A DNA stretch of 7,715 nt, from contig CAITOG010000022.1 of the NCBI GenBank assembly GCA_903893955.1, positions 1-7,715 on the forward strand, written 5' to 3'. The translations under genes and the position numbers were made by a program. Positions 7,201 to 7,715 of this stretch are shown piece by piece. The notes beneath the pieces are model-generated. The model did no database searches and was not told the DNA's origin. It saw only the letters and a program-made list of their open reading frames with translations. Source of the stretch: an uncultured Actinomycetes bacterium (lineage in GTDB: Bacteria; Actinomycetota; Acidimicrobiia; Acidimicrobiales; RAAP-2). How positions within the stretch are numbered: the stretch's first letter is position 1; each line of letters starts with the position of its first letter.

Positions 7201-7207
7201 TCAGCCC
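7194..7207. terminator. perfect palindrome spanning two convergent stop codons
   Basis: GGGCTGATCAGCCC is a 14-nt perfect palindrome. Its centre is formed by the TGA of the sirtuin abutting the TGA of the minus-strand small gene. It could fold as a 5-bp GC-rich stem with a GATC loop on either strand. A short T-rich tail (TTCTT) follows only on the plus strand, so it may be a weak bidirectional terminator or simply a by-product of both genes ending in GGC TGA. Confidence 0.35.
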
Positions 7208-7326
7208 TTCTTGGCCTTCCAACGGGGCCGGAGCGCAAACCACCAGACCGAGGCCATGGTGGCGATGATGCCGGCGATGCCGACGGCCGGCTTTGCAAGG
7301 TTCCGAGAGCTGCTGCTGTCCGCCAT
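7201..7326 (-). CDS. 41-residue single-span membrane protein, unknown function
   Basis: Not recognised as a known family. The frame runs from ATG 7326 to TGA 7203-7201. The product begins with a Ser-rich polar head (MADSSSSRNLAK), has one hydrophobic segment at about residues 13-32 rich in Gly, Ile, Ala and Trp, and ends in a basic tail (RPRWKAKKG). The positive-inside rule favours a cytoplasmic C-terminus. Support for coding: about 36 of 41 codons end in G or C, as in the neighbours. The stop exactly abuts the sirtuin stop, and a TACGTT hexamer sits 7 nt before the ATG, as expected for a leaderless actinobacterial gene. An in-frame TTG lies three codons upstream but is less likely. It lies 62 nt after the SDR on the same strand and could be co-transcribed. 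Confidence 0.65.
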   Translation of the reverse strand: MADSSSSRNLAKPAVGIAGIIATMASVWWFALRPRWKAKKG

Positions 7327-7333
7327 GGTTCCC

Positions 7334-7339
7334 AACGTA
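7334..7339 (-). promoter_or_regulatory. candidate leaderless -10 element (TACGTT) for the small membrane gene
   Basis: The minus strand reads TACGTT, GGGAACC, ATG. This is TANNNT with a 7-nt spacer, which would place the transcription start at the A of the ATG. The GGGA could act as a Shine-Dalgarno sequence but is only 3-4 nt from the start, closer than normal. Confidence 0.45.
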
Positions 7340-7368
7340 GCGCCGCTGGTCTGCCGGAGGAGGTCGTC

Positions 7369-7390
7369 GAGGCCGAGGTGACCTCGCCTC
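7369..7390 (-). terminator. imperfect hairpin at the SDR stop codon
   Basis: The arms GAGGCCGAGGT and ACCTCGCCTC pair over 10 bp with one bulged C and almost no loop, so the tip would open to a small loop. The hairpin begins inside the SDR stop codon on the minus strand. There is no U-tract after it, so if it terminates it would be of the tail-less type described in actinobacteria. It may also only separate SDR from small-gene transcription. Confidence 0.3.
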
Positions 7391-7715
7391 AGAGCCGACG
7401 GACCACCGGACCGTCGCCCGGGTCGACGAGCAGATCAACCAGCTCGACGGCGACTGCGGCTGGATCGCGAAGTCCCCCCTGTGCGTAGAGCTCGTCGAAT
7501 CGCTGCCGGCTCGGGAACGACTCGATCGGGGTCGCACGTATCTGCGCCTGCATGCCGGTGTCGACGACGCCCGGAGCAATCGAGAGCGCTCGCAGACCAG
7601 TCTGCTCGCCCTCGACGTCGAGCACTCGAGTCAGGTGATCGACCGCTGCCATAGATGCCGAATAGTGCGACCACCCTTCGTGGACCGAGCTCGCCGCACC
7701 CGAGCTGATGTTGAC
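7389..7715 (-). CDS. Short-chain dehydrogenase/reductase, C-terminal part (sepiapterin/benzil reductase-like)
   Basis: The visible 108 residues are the C-terminal half of an SDR; the Rossmann GxxxGxG region lies beyond 7715. It begins with NISSGAAS, giving the catalytic Ser (visible residue 5), then the active-site Tyr (visible residue 18) thirteen residues later in HYSASMAAVDHLTRVL. It continues with LSIAPGVVDTGMQAQIR and a sequence pattern (FPSRQRFDELYAQGGL) like sepiapterin and benzil reductases. The reaction would be NADPH-linked carbonyl reduction, but the residue four after the Tyr is Met where YxxxK requires Lys (codon ATG at 7652-7650; AAG would be Lys). That lysine normally binds the nicotinamide ribose and lowers the Tyr pKa, so activity is in doubt. 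The frame is otherwise intact to the TGA at 7391-7389. An ATG-started gene from 7652 would be an artefact, since homology continues upstream. Confidence 0.88.
   Translation of the reverse strand, partial: VNISSGAASSVHEGWSHYSASMAAVDHLTRVLDVEGEQTGLRALSIAPGVVDTGMQAQIRATPIESFPSRQRFDELYAQGGLRDPAAVAVELVDLLVDPGDGPVVRRL

Noticed and set aside
7389..7652. Separate 87-residue gene starting at ATG 7652
   Set aside because: SDR homology (NISSGAAS and the active Tyr) continues in frame upstream to the window edge; the ATG is the internal Met that replaces the catalytic Lys.
1..7715. Mobile element, CRISPR array, defence island or biosynthetic cluster
   Set aside because: No repeats, transposase, integrase, terminal inverted repeats or defence-type domains seen; genes are metabolic and housekeeping with uniform base composition.

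Overview
This is a high-GC bacterial window (about two-thirds G+C by eye). Its gene content points to the Actinobacteria. A cysteine desulfurase, mnmA and ligA run in a row, an arrangement familiar from actinobacterial chromosomes. An aldehyde dehydrogenase resembles mycobacterial GabD1. Several genes carry a TANNNT hexamer 6-8 nt before the start codon and no clear Shine-Dalgarno sequence, the pattern of leaderless actinobacterial mRNAs. An acidimicrobial-type lineage is possible but is only a guess. No mobile element, CRISPR array, tRNA or rRNA was seen.

Layout. From 6349 down to 1, five minus-strand genes are packed head to tail: a short AMP-forming acyl-CoA synthetase (4970-6349), a GabD1/Sad-type aldehyde dehydrogenase (3574-4938), a class-V cysteine desulfurase (2430-3611), the tRNA 2-thiouridylase mnmA (1359-2408) and the first 454 codons of ligA (1-1362, cut by the window edge). 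Junctions are +31 nt, a 38-nt overlap (8 nt with an alternative start), +21 nt and an ATGA overlap, so this looks like one operon, possibly with an internal leaderless promoter before mnmA. Divergent from the synthetase, across 56 bp, is a plus-strand sirtuin deacylase (6406-7200). It ends stop-to-stop, with no gap, against a 41-residue single-span membrane protein on the minus strand (7201-7326). The window closes with the C-terminal half of a minus-strand short-chain dehydrogenase/reductase (7389-7715).

How the genes may work together. The desulfurase would supply sulfur to MnmA for s2U34 in tRNA; LigA is the essential NAD+-dependent ligase. The synthetase and dehydrogenase look like a small carboxylate/aldehyde catabolic pair attached to the front of this housekeeping block. 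The divergent sirtuin beside a synthetase that carries an exact PXXXXGK acylation motif suggests a local modification/reversal pair, by analogy with CobB and acetyl-CoA synthetase.

Most of the window is ordinary. Items worth a second look are the sirtuin-synthetase pairing, the SDR with Met where the catalytic Lys belongs, the unannotated 41-aa membrane protein, the recurrent leaderless start architecture, and substitutions near the PLP site of the desulfurase.
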